In this document: piece after piece, positions 34,128 through 45,508 of the stretch
How positions within the stretch are numbered: the first letter of the stretch is position 1
Layout of the letters: every line of letters starts with the position of its first letter
Source of the DNA: Symbiodinium kawagutii
Taxonomy: Eukaryota > Sar > Dinophyceae > Suessiales > Symbiodiniaceae
Assembly: GCA_009767595.1 (NCBI GenBank)
Contig: VSDK01018072.1
Span: 1-64,000, forward strand
Length of the DNA stretch: 64,000 nucleotides
Direction of reading: 5' to 3'
Program-made: the position numbers and the translations under genes
The notes under the pieces: generated by a model
What the model saw: the letters and a program-made list of their open reading frames with translations, nothing else
Databases searched by the model: none
Told to the model about the DNA's origin: nothing

Positions 34128-35736
34128 CTTGAATGCCACGGGCATTAATCCATCTGCACTGCACGCGTGCAGCAGCTATACTACAAAGGCACTGAGATTC
34201 ATTCGGGCTGTCGGGGGAGGTACACATTGATTCAGTATTGCATGCTCACAGGTGCTGGCATAGCCACTATACCGCATATGCTATGTCTGGAAGTTTCATG
34301 AATCTGAACGACCAACCAGCTGGAAACACTTTGACGTTTTGCCGAACGTTTTCCGGCTTCCAGGCTGGAATCTGACAGTGCTTGAAGTATCTTGACATGA
34401 TCATTATATGAATTATAGTATGTATGATTCTGTCATGCACATAAGTTGCTGGAGTTAAAAACATACGGCATAGCAATGACAGCACAGTAGGTCGCGATAT
34501 TGCCTTTGATGGCCCATCATTCAGCCCTACCTGGTTCTACCTAGTCTGCAAGTGTCAGGGATTCGAGATCGGTTGAGAACCTTGCGAACCCCAATAGCTT
34601 CGTTTGGATCATCTCCCTGGCACATCAATGAAGAAACATGAAGAAACCAAACCAGGAAACCCGTGGAAACCCGTGGAAGCCCGTAGAAACCCATGGAAAC
34701 CCGTGGAAGCCCGTGGACGCCCGTCGAAGCCCGTAGAAACCTGTGGGAACCTGTGGGAGCCCGTCGTGCCCCTGCATCCCAGTAGCCAAAGACAAACACC
34801 GACAGCGCTGAACCTTGGCAAACCGAAAGCAGCGGGCGTTTTGTCAACTGCCTGTTCTCTTCTGGGTCATGTTCCTACTTTCAAGTCAAACAAGTTCGCA
34901 CTTCCAGGTGCGAACTTGATACATAGCAACAGTAGCAACCACTGGGTAAAGGACACGGGGACGCCCAAAGAAGCAAAATGTTTGTTCTATCTATGCCTTA
35001 TTGCGAATGCTGGCCGACACAACCGAGATCCAAATAGTATACTCTGGAACCAAGGCCTCCATGGCACTTCAACGACGTGCTGTGCTACAAGAAAACAAAA
35101 CAATTCAGAACAAAACAACATTAAAACAACTTTCTGCTGTAATAAAAGGCATCTGCACAAAAGGCATCTGTTAATACAACGTATATGAGTTGTTGTCAAA
35201 ATGTTTGTTCCCAGAAAGCGTCTTTTTGGTGAATTCCATGGGGGCCCGCTGCTTACAGCAATCATTTGGGAAACGACATGAATGACATATGAAATTCTTT
35301 GTTTTCTGCGTGAGACATGGGAAACTGCTCAATGGTTCTAGCGCGGGACGCTTCGCAGCTGCTACTTGAGCTGCTACTCCAGCTGCCAATGTCTTTGACA
35401 ACCCTTTGCTGTCTCAACTTTCGAGCTTTGCTCTTTGTCAAACAAATCTTGGATGTGGGAACAGCGATAAGATTGTAGATATCAGAGTTCTACGAGCCAA
35501 TAATTATACCCCCTGACCCTGGGACCTGGAAAAATCAAGGGACACCAGGTTGCGATGGACATACCCAGGTACTGGTGTAAAACCCAGGTTTTGCACTCAA
35601 TGAATTCTTGACTGAATGTTGTTGGGTCTGTGTGACATTCTTCAATGTCACCACATGTCACAACTGATTTGCCGTTGAAACTCTTGGCTCTTTTTCTCAC
35701 GCTGTGGCACCGCATTTGCAAAGAAGTGCTTTGGCC
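34128..35736. other. Spacer downstream of gene E
   Basis: This stretch holds the decamer array at 34655-34764, a run of short open frames at 35171-35401 and 35482-35721 (minus) without splice support, and AT-rich sequence around 34380-34500. The 35482-35721 frame starts 16 bases after the gene E stop and reads RKRAKSFNGKSVVTCGDIEE; it may be 3' untranslated sequence that happens to be open. Confidence 0.35.
34655..34764. repeat. Decamer array GGAAACCCGT, 11 units
   Basis: Eleven consecutive 10-base units of the GGAAACCCGT type (variants GGAAGCCCGT, AGAAACCCAT, GGGAACCTGT) run without a gap. The same unit in the form GGGAAACCGT/GGGAAAACAT occurs five times at 60412-60461 and twice at 4283-4302. 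The complement is open in three frames (Arg/Val/Ser/Thr/Gly repeats), which is an artefact. Confidence 0.9.
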
Positions 35737-37898
35737 TCAGGCATTTGGGTGTGGGCCTCCATCTCCAACTCTTTCAATCATCCCTGCTTCTTGCCAAACG
35801 GCAAAGGATCCAGTTAAGTATCGCTGGTGTAACGTTCGCTGGATTTGCAGTGGCGCAGCCACACGTCTATTTAGCCTTGCAGTTTTGCCTACCATGTCTT
35901 CTTCCATCTGCACTCCCAGACTCAAGGGATTTAAGGCAAGCGAGGTCATTTCAGCCTCCCAGTTGAAGCCCTTGAAGATGTGAGTCAACATATGGGCTTT
36001 GCTGTTGAAGAGCCACATCATCTGTCCGGCACGGACAGCATGGTTTGCTAATCTCATGTAGATCTCCAGGTAGCGGAATGCCAGGCATGAAATCTCCCGT
36101 GCTTCTGCTGATGGTATCCAGAGCGGCTTGAGATAGAGCTTGGTCCACACAGCATCGATGCATTTGGCAGCTTCCGCCTGACCATGCTTTCAATGTTTCG
36201 CCTAAATTTCAATTCAACATTCGCGCCCAAACCGCCCATGCTAGACCACAACAAACTGTCAACAAGAAAACAAGAAAACTTTGAAAAGGTGAGTTTACAC
36301 AGTCAACTCAGCCATCCAAGCCACAGCCATTTCAAAGTCAGAGCCAGGAGCAAACTGGTTTCTTCGGTGATTGAGGAAGTAGTTAATCCATTTAATCAAG
36401 CTCGTGGTGAAGTTTCCTTTGGTCCAAGACCCCGCAGGAAATTCGTTGCCGACAAGCCTGAAGAGGTTGGCAGAAAAACGCGCCGCATACCGTTGCCGTT
36501 TGTGCTGCTGACAAAACTGCGTGTAATCCCGAAACAACCACTCCAATCTCACATCATTGTTTGTCCCGTTGGCAAGAGGCATCATGAGCTTAACACAGTT
36601 CGCCGCAAAGCGCCGTCCTTCCCCCAGATGCCACGTGTGAAATGGATCCGGTGCGAGGAAGGATTCGGGAAAGGAAGAATCATGAGGGATCTGGAATACT
36701 GCAGGGTTTCCGATCCAAGGCCTGTCAGTCCCGACCGTGAACTGCCACTCTCCATCTGCCCGCAAGTCTTCAAACGGAACTCCAGGGCGACCTGCTTCAC
36801 ACAAGTGGCAGATGCCTGTGCAATCTTTCTTGGACGATGCTCGCTTCGGAGCATTGTGGAAGCTGCGATTGAGTTCGCCAATTTTGACCAGGAAAGGCCA
36901 ATCGCCTTTGATGTGCAACACCCCAGCAAAAAACCTTTTCCCATCAATCGGCGATTCGACCCCATCCAGCGCCAGCTTTCTCAAGTCACGAGCCCATGCA
37001 TCCACAAAGGCATGAAAGACAGTTGGGTCGTTTTCATAAGCTGCCTTCGGAAGCACGCCCAGCAGAAATCTTGTAGCATAGCTGTGCCCACGATAATTCA
37101 TCAACTGATTGTCGGAGAAATTTGATGAGCGCTTTTTTCTCGTTTCAACACCTTCCCCCAGAATGCTTGCAACAGATACACACATGACACCCTGCCGCTT
37201 GGGACCTCGGCCCTCATCGCCGTGAACAAGAATGGGCAATGTCCTTGCCAATGACTCATCGTCGCGATTCTGAAAAATTTCATGTCGTGGCCGCAGTGCC
37301 CGCCACCGTTTCCAGAAGAGACGGAGTTGAGATGCTGCATCCGAAGGTTTAGAACATCCAGTGAAGCGATGGAAATTATTCGTTCTCCTTGGGTGGAGCG
37401 GGCAGTCCTATCACATGACCAAACAAGTTCAAGAATTAACTTGCAGCCGTGAGGGGTTGGCTGGCATAACTGTCGTAATTGGTGGTGCGGTTGCCAGGAG
37501 TCTTGAAAGTTCAAGGGGCTTAGCCGCAAACATTTGACTGATTGTCTACAAATCGGGTCCTTCATCAGATTTGAAGGCAGCTTACAAAAGCAATGCGCCC
37601 AAATGGTTTCATCAAAAAACTTGTTTAGATGAAAGGCAAGCATCAAAACAAATTTCAGCCAATCTGACATGAGCAAGATTGGAAAAGCCCCATAACCAGC
37701 GATGTCCACGAAGGTCAAAGGAACATCTAAGGCAAGCCCATAATCTTTGACCACTCGGTGGAAAGAATCTTCTGAATGGTGCACGCTCGAAGCTGCCAAC
37801 CTGTGAAGTGACTGAGATACCGCTTGGCCAGCTTCCTCGGTGACAGCCTTGGCCGTCTCTATAGTGGAGGCGCAGGAGGCCTCAGAAGCCGGCGACAT
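35737..37898 (-). CDS. Gene E: multi-copy dinoflagellate 'HGDEGRG' family protein, transposase-like motif pattern
   Basis: The start is the ATG at 37898-37896 (MSPASEASCAS). Exon 1 carries a helix-rich N-terminus and the DVPLTFVDIAGYGAFPIL stretch typical of the family's entry to the core; its end (about 37600) is unresolved. Exon 2 (about 37411-36325) encodes ASQLRLFWKRWRALRPRHEI, then LARTLPILVHGDEGRGPKRQ, a CHLC motif, VGTDRPWIGNP, and DPFHTWHLGEGRRFAANCVK. Exon 3 (36177-35737, phase 0 join, intron 147 bases, GT-AG) gives NPLSLGVQMEEDMVGKTARL and ends at TGA. I recognise the family as multi-copy in Symbiodiniaceae; its function is not established. The HGDEG and DPFHxxHxG blocks with CxxC resemble DDE/H-type transposases, but that is inference only. 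Confidence 0.75.
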
Positions 37899-39428
37899 CC
37901 AAGTATATGTGCAGGTTCAAATTGTTCAGCTGCGTGCAAGTGCCAAAGTTCAAGAGAAAGGTTAGGGGTCCATAGAAGAGTCCGGGAGAGAGAAAGAGAG
38001 ACTGATAGAGCCACAAATCTGCCAAGTAGTAAGAAGTGGGAGTGAAAGAAGTGGATTGGCAAAACGTCGCCGCAAACCTTCACTGGGCCACTATTTCCTT
38101 CGCATGTTCGCAGGCATCAAGTACACTAGAACACCAGCGCTTCCATGCACTCCGAGCTTCTGTCAAGCTCCACGTATGCACTTACTGCCCTTGGCTCTCT
38201 TTTAGCCTGGCTATGTTCAGGAGCTATAGTTCACTCACGGTGCCCTGCTGTAAATCAGCATCAGAAGAAGATGAAAATTGCAACCTCAAAGTGGCGCAAT
38301 GGAAAAACGAAGGGGATCTGACAGCATCATATTTCTAGAGAGTGGAAAGAATGAAGGCTTCTCTATCGAGACACTTACACGTGCGTCACAAGATTCTCGG
38401 AAGACTTTGACTCTCTCGTGCATTCCTCGATGCATCTCAGAAATCAGTCCGTTATTTAATTCAACTATGGATCTGGAATGTGCGCTAGCGAAGGAAAAAG
38501 AGATGCCACACAAAAATTGTCAAAGCCAAATGTGATTGCAATCACTCAGACATGCATGCTTGTTACCAAGCATCTTTGACGTGAACCCAAAATCGCCTTT
38601 CCCCATCTGCTGTCGGAGATGCCAAAGAAAGATCCTTGATCTTGCACATGGGAACCAAGTGGCCTGAAGAAGCAGGGATGGCTGAATAGAGTTGGGAGTG
38701 TTGGCTTGGGTGGGTCGGTCGTGTTTGATCAGGCATCGATGTTTTGACGGTTTTGTTCACATGGCACCCGCTTTATCCTCATATATTTTCTTTGTTCCCC
38801 CTATACATTAAGAAAATGTTTTCTTTCAAAACCCAACCAGACCCCTATGGAGAATTAGAGATCACCATCCCGGCCCTTGGATGTCCAAGGCTCTAAACCC
38901 AACGAGGATTTCTTGAAAAGTGAGGGCTTTCCATTCAAGAGCTGGATTCGGTGCAAGTTGAGAATTGCCTCTCAGGGGCAACTTCCACTGACAGGTTGGA
39001 AGGTTTCAAAGGAATGGGCGGATAACCCACACCTTTTGGGACCACATGGGGGAACCATCAAAGATCTTGAACAAACAATTTCCAAATCCAGGACCTCCAC
39101 TCTGGTTCTCATAGGGCTCGATGGGCGGAACGTTTGGGGCTGCCATGGTTTCACCAAAACAATTTTCTATACATGCAGTACGGGATATGACTATAGCTGC
39201 TTGGGCCGCAGTCTCAAGTGGAACCAATTGGTTTCCAAATGTTTCGATGGACACATGGCACCAGTGTCTGTAGGTTTTCAGCATGCGTGTGATGGCAAAA
39301 ATTGCAGCCTGCCAAATGCCTGGGCCTCAACTTTGACCGGTTTTTTTTTGATCCCCCTGATCGACGATACGCGCAATTTCTTCACAAATATGCATGGCTA
39401 GCTAATCATACAGGACCATGGTCATATG
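37899..39428. other. Spacer between genes D and E, with a few open stretches
   Basis: A minus frame at about 39250-39010 (after CCTACAG; HWCHVSIETFGNQLVPLETA, AAQAAIVISRTACIENCFGE) could be an exon. A 174-codon plus-strand frame (38877-39401) overlaps it. Neither is supported by two splice sites. A minus frame at 38286-38513 is similar in quality. I see no complete gene here. Confidence 0.35.
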
Positions 39429-40561
39429 TCACTTATCGGCACTCGATCTAATCACTCTGCAAGGAGGTGGCGTCTTCATCGATCTGTACACCAAATAAGT
39501 GAAGTACGGGCCCCCTCCCATACCATCATCTTGCATAGCAGAATCACCTCCTGCTCGGATGTTTCTGCAACCCGGTTTTCCTTAAAGAGCGGGGCCGGGT
39601 ACCCAGAATGGTTGTAAGCGACGCTCTCATCATGGTCACCCAAAATTTCTTGAATGTCAAAAAACAGTGTTGATTGAAGACATTATGAACCAAATCGAAA
39701 GCAAACTAATTGAGGCAAGGATCCCATATGCTCTTTGATCATGAATGCCTCCATGAGAGCAGCCCCGATAGATGCAGAGGATATGAATATTGCAACCATG
39801 TTGTGATACTTGTCCTTGTCCAGCCGGTACCCATAAGTGCCATTGTTCCACCTCCAATATAAGCAATGGGTGTAGCCAAACTTGTAGACGCAAGGGTACT
39901 CCATCTTCAGGATCATAGTGACTTTTGACAGGCAGTGGGACAGTGCAGCACCAGCAGTCACATCTCTCTTGGGTAAGCAGTGATAAAAAGTTGCATCATC
40001 TTTGACTAAGTTCAAGCATCTATCCAACCGGGGAAGGTCCAAACAGTCTGACGGTATGTGATCATCCCAATTCCGATCATGTTTGCTGGCAGGGGCAGGA
40101 TGAGCTCGCTTGTGTCTGAGGTCGATATTCATAGCTCTGTTCGCTTTGGCAGCCTCAGAGGGGAAGGTTTGCCCAGGAGTTGAATTCTGGGCGATGTGTA
40201 AAGAACATACATGCATGGACATCTCAATGCTGAGTAATTAGGGGTGATTTCATCTTTGAGAAAAATTGTGTTTCCTAGATTCTTGGAGATGCATGCGTGA
40301 GCAATGATTGCGCACGCCGGCAACATTCGCAGAAAGGTTGGACCCTAGACCAATAGTGTGTAGCCAAGTGGCGAGGCGATCGGACGGATCGAACCCCAAA
40401 AGTTCCCGAAGCCATTCGTCATCGGAATCACCATGGCCCATGCTAGCTCCGAAAGGTGGCTTCTTGTATGCTTCGTTTTTGTTCATAGTTGTGATTGGTG
40501 TTGGTGATGTTTTTTTGATGTTGTAATTGATGGTGATTGTGATGTTATTAGGTGTTGCCAT
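39429..40561 (-). CDS. Gene D: GIY-YIG (T5orf172/MUG113-type) nuclease-like protein
   Basis: Three exons give 286 residues. Exon 1 is 40561-40316 (ATG at 40561; also a later Met in MNKNEAYKKPPFGASMGHGD; donor GTGCGC is the least certain join). Exon 2 is 40186-39724. Exon 3 is 39580-39429, ending SADK and TGA. The domain starts near residue 180: YPCVYKFGYTHCLYWRWNNG, where KFGYT replaces the YIGxT strand and the Arg of YWRW fits the catalytic Arg position. Then YGYRLDKDKYHNMVAIF follows, and AALMEAFMIKEHMG has Glu at the metal-binding position. The end, GCRNIRAGGDSAM and GGGPYFTYLVYRSMKTPP, is a block I know from related Symbiodiniaceae proteins. The exon 2/3 join needs a GA donor (ATGG|GATCC ... 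TTTAAG|GAAAA). Activity is inferred; the key Arg and Glu are present. Confidence 0.75.
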
Positions 40562-41197
40562 CAAGGCTGCATGCTTATTGCCAAGCTCTCCCTATATGAC
40601 TTTTGTGAGCTCAGATGCTGAATCTGAAACTGATAAAACTCGATCTTGTTGATCATGGAAAAATAACATCTGATTACGGTAGCAGCTGCTACATTGTTTT
40701 CATTGAAGCACTTGATGAACGAAGCCAAAACCCTCTGCGATCAATGGTGTTTGGCTAACTATCCTCGAGTGATGTCAAAGTTGGCCACGTTGTTGCCAGT
40801 CACTGATGGCTTCATTGGGGCCCAGGCTCCATGGCCAACGCTTTTGGCGAGCTGCCGGAGTGTCTTGCCAGGACCTGGCAGAGGGAGAGCTTGTTCAACC
40901 TGGGGGCATTGAACAAAACCATGTTCCCCAATAGTTCTTTTTTTTTTCCATCGTCAGGCTGCTTTCATCCCCCAAGCGCTGGATTTCACCAGAATTAGCG
41001 TTGTGATTACAACACTTTCAAAAGATGGCAGCGTTCACATGGAAGTGATATGGGTGTCAAACAGTGGGGCGCCGACATCAGCGCAAAGTCACTCAAATTG
41101 TTTGTTTTGTGAAAAGCCATTCTATTCTGTGTGACCTTTCCCATGCGGAACTGAAGCCGCCGGTATTTTCTAGATAACTAAAGATCTCCAAGAGAGC

Positions 41198-44100
41198 TTA
41201 CTTGCTCTTCTTGGATTTCTTCTTGGTTGACTCGCCCTCCTCATCATCATCATCTTCGGCCTGTCGTGGCAAAACATGTTGATGTGATATGATGTGATTA
41301 CTATATTTTTCCAGAAGCGACATGTGGATCTATGGCCATGCTTCCACCCAGTGACCCACACCTTGTTCTTCTTGGATTTCTTTGGAGGTTCGGAACTGGC
41401 TTTGGCTTTCGCAGCCGGGGTGGTAGCGGTTGGGGACTTTTTCCAGGATACCTTCGCCGACCTTGCCATTTCGGCCATTGTGAAGACCAACCCATGTTAT
41501 ACAATCAAGAAAAAAATCAAATGAAGAAACATGTACACAAGCTCAAGAATGGCTGGTGTGCTTAACCTTCATTCTTGGTCCGTGGCTGGACTTTCACTTG
41601 CGTAGCCAATGCCGCAGAACACCTGTTGCAGTAGATCAAGGGCATTGACACAGGCCAAAAATACAAGTGTTTTGGTGTACGTTTGGCTTCCAACTTTTGA
41701 GCTACATGTATGTCGATAGATCGCTGAATCAGGCACACGTAGGTGGCTTCTTGAATCAGGGTCTTTTGATCGTCTTTGATCCTTAGATCTTGCTCATTAG
41801 CGCTCATGATCCCCAATGGAACCGGTCCTGAGAAACCTTTGGTTATAGTTGAAATCGATGATGAGCACTGTCTCAAAACTATATGAAAAGACAAGGGTCT
41901 TATCAAAACCCTGCAGGTCTCCTTTGGTCTTGAGTTTGACGAGCTTGTCATACTCACCTTCCATCTTCGTGCAGGAATCCTCCAAATCCGTCACCGCCCT
42001 GGCAACCAAGGCAGGCGCCGTAGCGGGATGGTTTTGGGATTCATGGACTCACAAAATGAAACGCAAGCTGCGGAGAACTGGTTGGATTGATGATCTTGTA
42101 GCACCTGCACCATAGCATATAACTTTTCACGATGGGCCTGGTCGCACGAGCATCTGAGTACTTGTTCTGCAGCTCACCCACCAGCTGGCGAATCTTGGTG
42201 GTTTTGCTCAACAAAGAGTTGATGAAGTCTTTCAGCTCCTTCTCCTATGCAGGTTCGGTTCACTTGGACGATGGTTTTGTGCAGGGATGGTCACCAATGA
42301 ATAATTTGATTTGTAGCCAACACAAAACTTTCATAGGTCATTGTTGCGCACCTGTTCCGCGGTGTTGCGCAACTCTTCTTCATCTTGCGGATTGTCAATG
42401 AACATGGAATCTCGCATACCATCAGGCTTGGTAGGTCCTTCCATCATCTTCTCACCATCCTAAGGGAGATGATGCAATCAAAATGCTGAGATTAATTCGA
42501 ACTGTAAACATTGTACTGATTGAAGATGCAAACACATGTTGAAAAACAAGGCTCGTCGGAAGCACCAATTCTTTGGTGCTTTTCTTGCTCGATTTCTTTC
42601 TCATTGTAGATCTGGGCTCCCGTGGTCCGGACATCCACCCAAAACTCTTCGACTCCATCATACTGGTTGCTCCTGTTCAGTGCCCCAAAGCTGACGCAAT
42701 TCAGAAGTTGGTTTTGCAATACGATGCCGACCACAAGTATAAAACCCACAGAACATCACAGAACCCAAGTCCTTGTGAAATTTGGATTGCGGCGGCATTT
42801 CTTTACTGCACCATTGATCCGAGACCTGAGCACACCCAAACAGGAAACAACTCTGGGAATAGCAACTATGAGGCTATATGACTATGACACCATATGGCAC
42901 CCAAAGTATAACAAACGCACACGGGATAATGAAAAGATATATGATAGTATGGGTCTTCTATGATCGTCCCACATTGATGATGACATGAATCAATTTAACA
43001 TCAAAAGATTCAGAGCTTGATTCATGATTGAGGGCCCAACTCATCCCACTTCAGCTCTTCCGCCATCTCAGCTTTAGTGTACCAGCTCCGGTTCACTCTC
43101 AGTTCCTTCTCCTTGCTGCGCTCCCTCAGGATGGTCATTTCCTTGATGAAGGTGTCCTGGAGAAGGCCATGGTGACATTTAGTGACTGCGGAACGTTTGG
43201 GAATGCCAGGATGGTTGAAAGTTAAGCCATTTTCAGTCCCATCAATAATCATTAATTACGTGATTGGATATGAATCAAGGTGTAGGTTAGCAACAAATTA
43301 GCAACAACATCGACATCAAGAATAACAACAAATGCATCAACAACAACAAAGAACAACAAAGAACAACTAAGAACAAAACACAAACAATGCAACACCAACA
43401 AAAACGCATACAAAAGCAAATGTTTCAACAACAGCACCAACAACAGGAACAACCACAACAACATCATCAATGATAAGAACAACAAACATAAGCATCAACC
43501 AAAAGCAACAACCAGACAAAGAACAGTCACAACACCAGCAATGTAACAAGGACATTTGGAGTAACAACAAATAATTTCAGCAATCACAGCAACAACAACG
43601 ACAACACCAGCACAAACACTAAGACCAGCACCAGCAAAACCGTTCACTGCACCATCACCACCAACCTTGAGAACAACATCAATGTACGAAACTGCAGACA
43701 TCCCAAATCAATATTCTTGAGATTGCTAAGTTGGTTATCGCCCCTAACAGTTTTCATTAAGTATAATGGGTTAGGACAGCACATGTACTGTCCTTGTTCC
43801 AACCAGACTCTTCAAGGCGTTTGAGCATGTCTGGGCGGTTGCTGCGAACCATCCATTGCTCATGCATCCAAACTGGGCAATGCAGCTTTTGCGAAGGCTT
43901 CAGTTCGCAAATCCTACGAAGTCTTTGCTCGCCTGCACCTTTTGACACCTGCGCAAGAACAAGACGGCCATACCATTACCAGTGATAGCTATATAGTAAA
44001 CAGGTAACCCAGGAATCCACCACAAACCCATCACAAATGATTTTGAAATGACTATACTTGCGAGCCTTCTCAACACCACTTGGATCAGCTGCTGGCTCAG

Positions 44101-45508
44101 CGGCCGATGGTTTTGGAGGGGGTGCACTGGCTGCTGCTGCGTTTGCTTTTGCTGCGCTGGCTTTCGGTGCGCTTGCTGGTGGTGCGCTGGCTTTAGGTGC
44201 GCTTGCATGTGGTGCGATGGCTTCCGGTGCCCTTGCTGTTGCTGGTGCTTTTGGTGTGATGGCTTCACCTGGGCTGGCTTTCGGCGCACTGGCTTTTGGT
44301 GTGATGGCTTCACCTGGGCTGGCTTTTGGTGTGATGGCTTCTGATTCGCTTGCTCTGGGGGTGCTGGCTTCGGCTGGTAACGCTAACGCTAAAGGCGCTG
44401 TGGTGGGCGCTGCTGCTGCTGCTGCTGCTTGAAACGAAGCCATCTGGGTCTGCAAGAATTGGAACTGGGCACGCATATCCATCAAGTCCTGTTCCAATTG
44501 CACCTGACATGCGCGCGCACGGGCTCAGGTTACATCCACAAGTTAAAGGGACATGAACATGGGGAATGGGAATACTGATGTCTAGTGATCTCTGAAACGA
44601 ATTCGTATGAACTCCAATGAAACTCAGATTGTACTGACAATAATGTGATATGGGATGTTGTAGCCCAACAGTGATGTATTGAATTACAGCCGTATCGTGG
44701 TATGAGATAAAATGAAACATGTGACATTGTGATGAAGCACTGCGTTCCGGTACAACTTACGTTGCAATCTAAAGGCCTCACGGTCTGATGGCACCAAAGG
44801 TGGAGGTGACGTAGGAGAGGTGGTAGACTCACAGTGTGCCATACTCGCTGCAAGTTGGGTATCCGTAGCCTGAGTGAACAGGTTGTTCAAGTACAAAATG
44901 AGAACCAGAGTGGTTATGCACATATACAGTAGATGCTGCGTAAGGAACTGGTAAAGTATCTTGAAGCTCTTGAGCTGGAGATGGATCTTCGGTCGGCGCT
45001 ACCTGACAATAACTTGATTCTATATGGTATGCACAAACAAGTGTTTCAATATCTTTCCAAAGCTCAAAGATGTCAATGCGTCCAAACTTTGGGTTGCATT
45101 AGTCATCACTGTTGAAAAAACGTTCTCCAATGAGGGTCGCCTGGGCAGCCTCGAAGTGAGCAACAGCCTTTGTACCCTGACGTTTGAGAGCAACCTGCCG
45201 TTGCATTTCCTGGCATAATGGACAGGCTAGGAGATGTTGGATAACATGTGAACCTCATCCCGGATGTTTTTTCTTTGATCATCATCAGAGACGCAACTAT
45301 AACCATCTTATGAAAGACATTTAGGTGCTAACATCACTGACCAGAGGTCCTGAATCCGTGATTGCAGCGTCTCATCGCTTTCATCATCCGACCATGGCTC
45401 TAGTTTTGACTCCTTTTGAATTGCAGCAACACCTCTTTCCAGGCTGCCAGCACTCCATCTGCGAGATGGCAACTGCTCAGGTGCCGCTGATCTCGAATCG
45501 CCGGACAT
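41198..45508 (-). CDS. Gene B: 15-exon charged/coiled protein of a multi-copy dinoflagellate family
   Basis: Start ATG at 45508. Exons: 45508-45338, 45209-45108, 45002-44928, 44869-44761, 44503-44058, 43922-43793, 43156-43041, 42672-42558, 42459-42352, 42244-42138, 41998-41910, 41827-41681, 41596-~41570, 41461-41362, 41260-41198 (TAA). The exon 4/5 and 13/14 joins are unresolved in phase. The order is: acidic N-terminus (WSDDESDETLQS); Pro/Ser/Thr linker; QLEQDLMDMRAQFQFLQTQM and an Ala/Pro repeat (KASPGEAITPKAS); then the family's conserved part, LRRICELKPSQKLHCPVWMH...LKRLEESGWNK, DTFIKEMTILRERSKEKELR, YDGVEEFWVDV; then helical segments and a tail DDDDEEGESTKKKSKKSK. No enzyme motif is seen; the role is unknown. 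It follows gene A on the same strand, and in my recollection of relatives the two parts are sometimes predicted as one gene. Confidence 0.7.
43262..43680. repeat. CAA/AACAACAAA-rich strand-asymmetric tract in a gene B intron
   Basis: Some 400 bases of the plus strand are made of AAC, CAA and ATCA words with very little T or G. On the transcribed minus strand this is a GTT-rich pre-mRNA. It sits wholly inside the 636-base intron between exons 6 and 7 of gene B, whose donor is GA. The apparent Val/Leu-rich minus frames are artefacts of the repeat. Confidence 0.85.

Noticed and set aside
36184..37125. 313-codon plus-strand frame
   Set aside because: It is the antisense shadow of gene E exon 2, whose minus-strand product matches a recognised family and joins in phase to exon 3.
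38877..39401. 174-codon plus-strand frame
   Set aside because: No recognised motif and no splice support; about one such frame is expected by chance in 64 kb of this composition.
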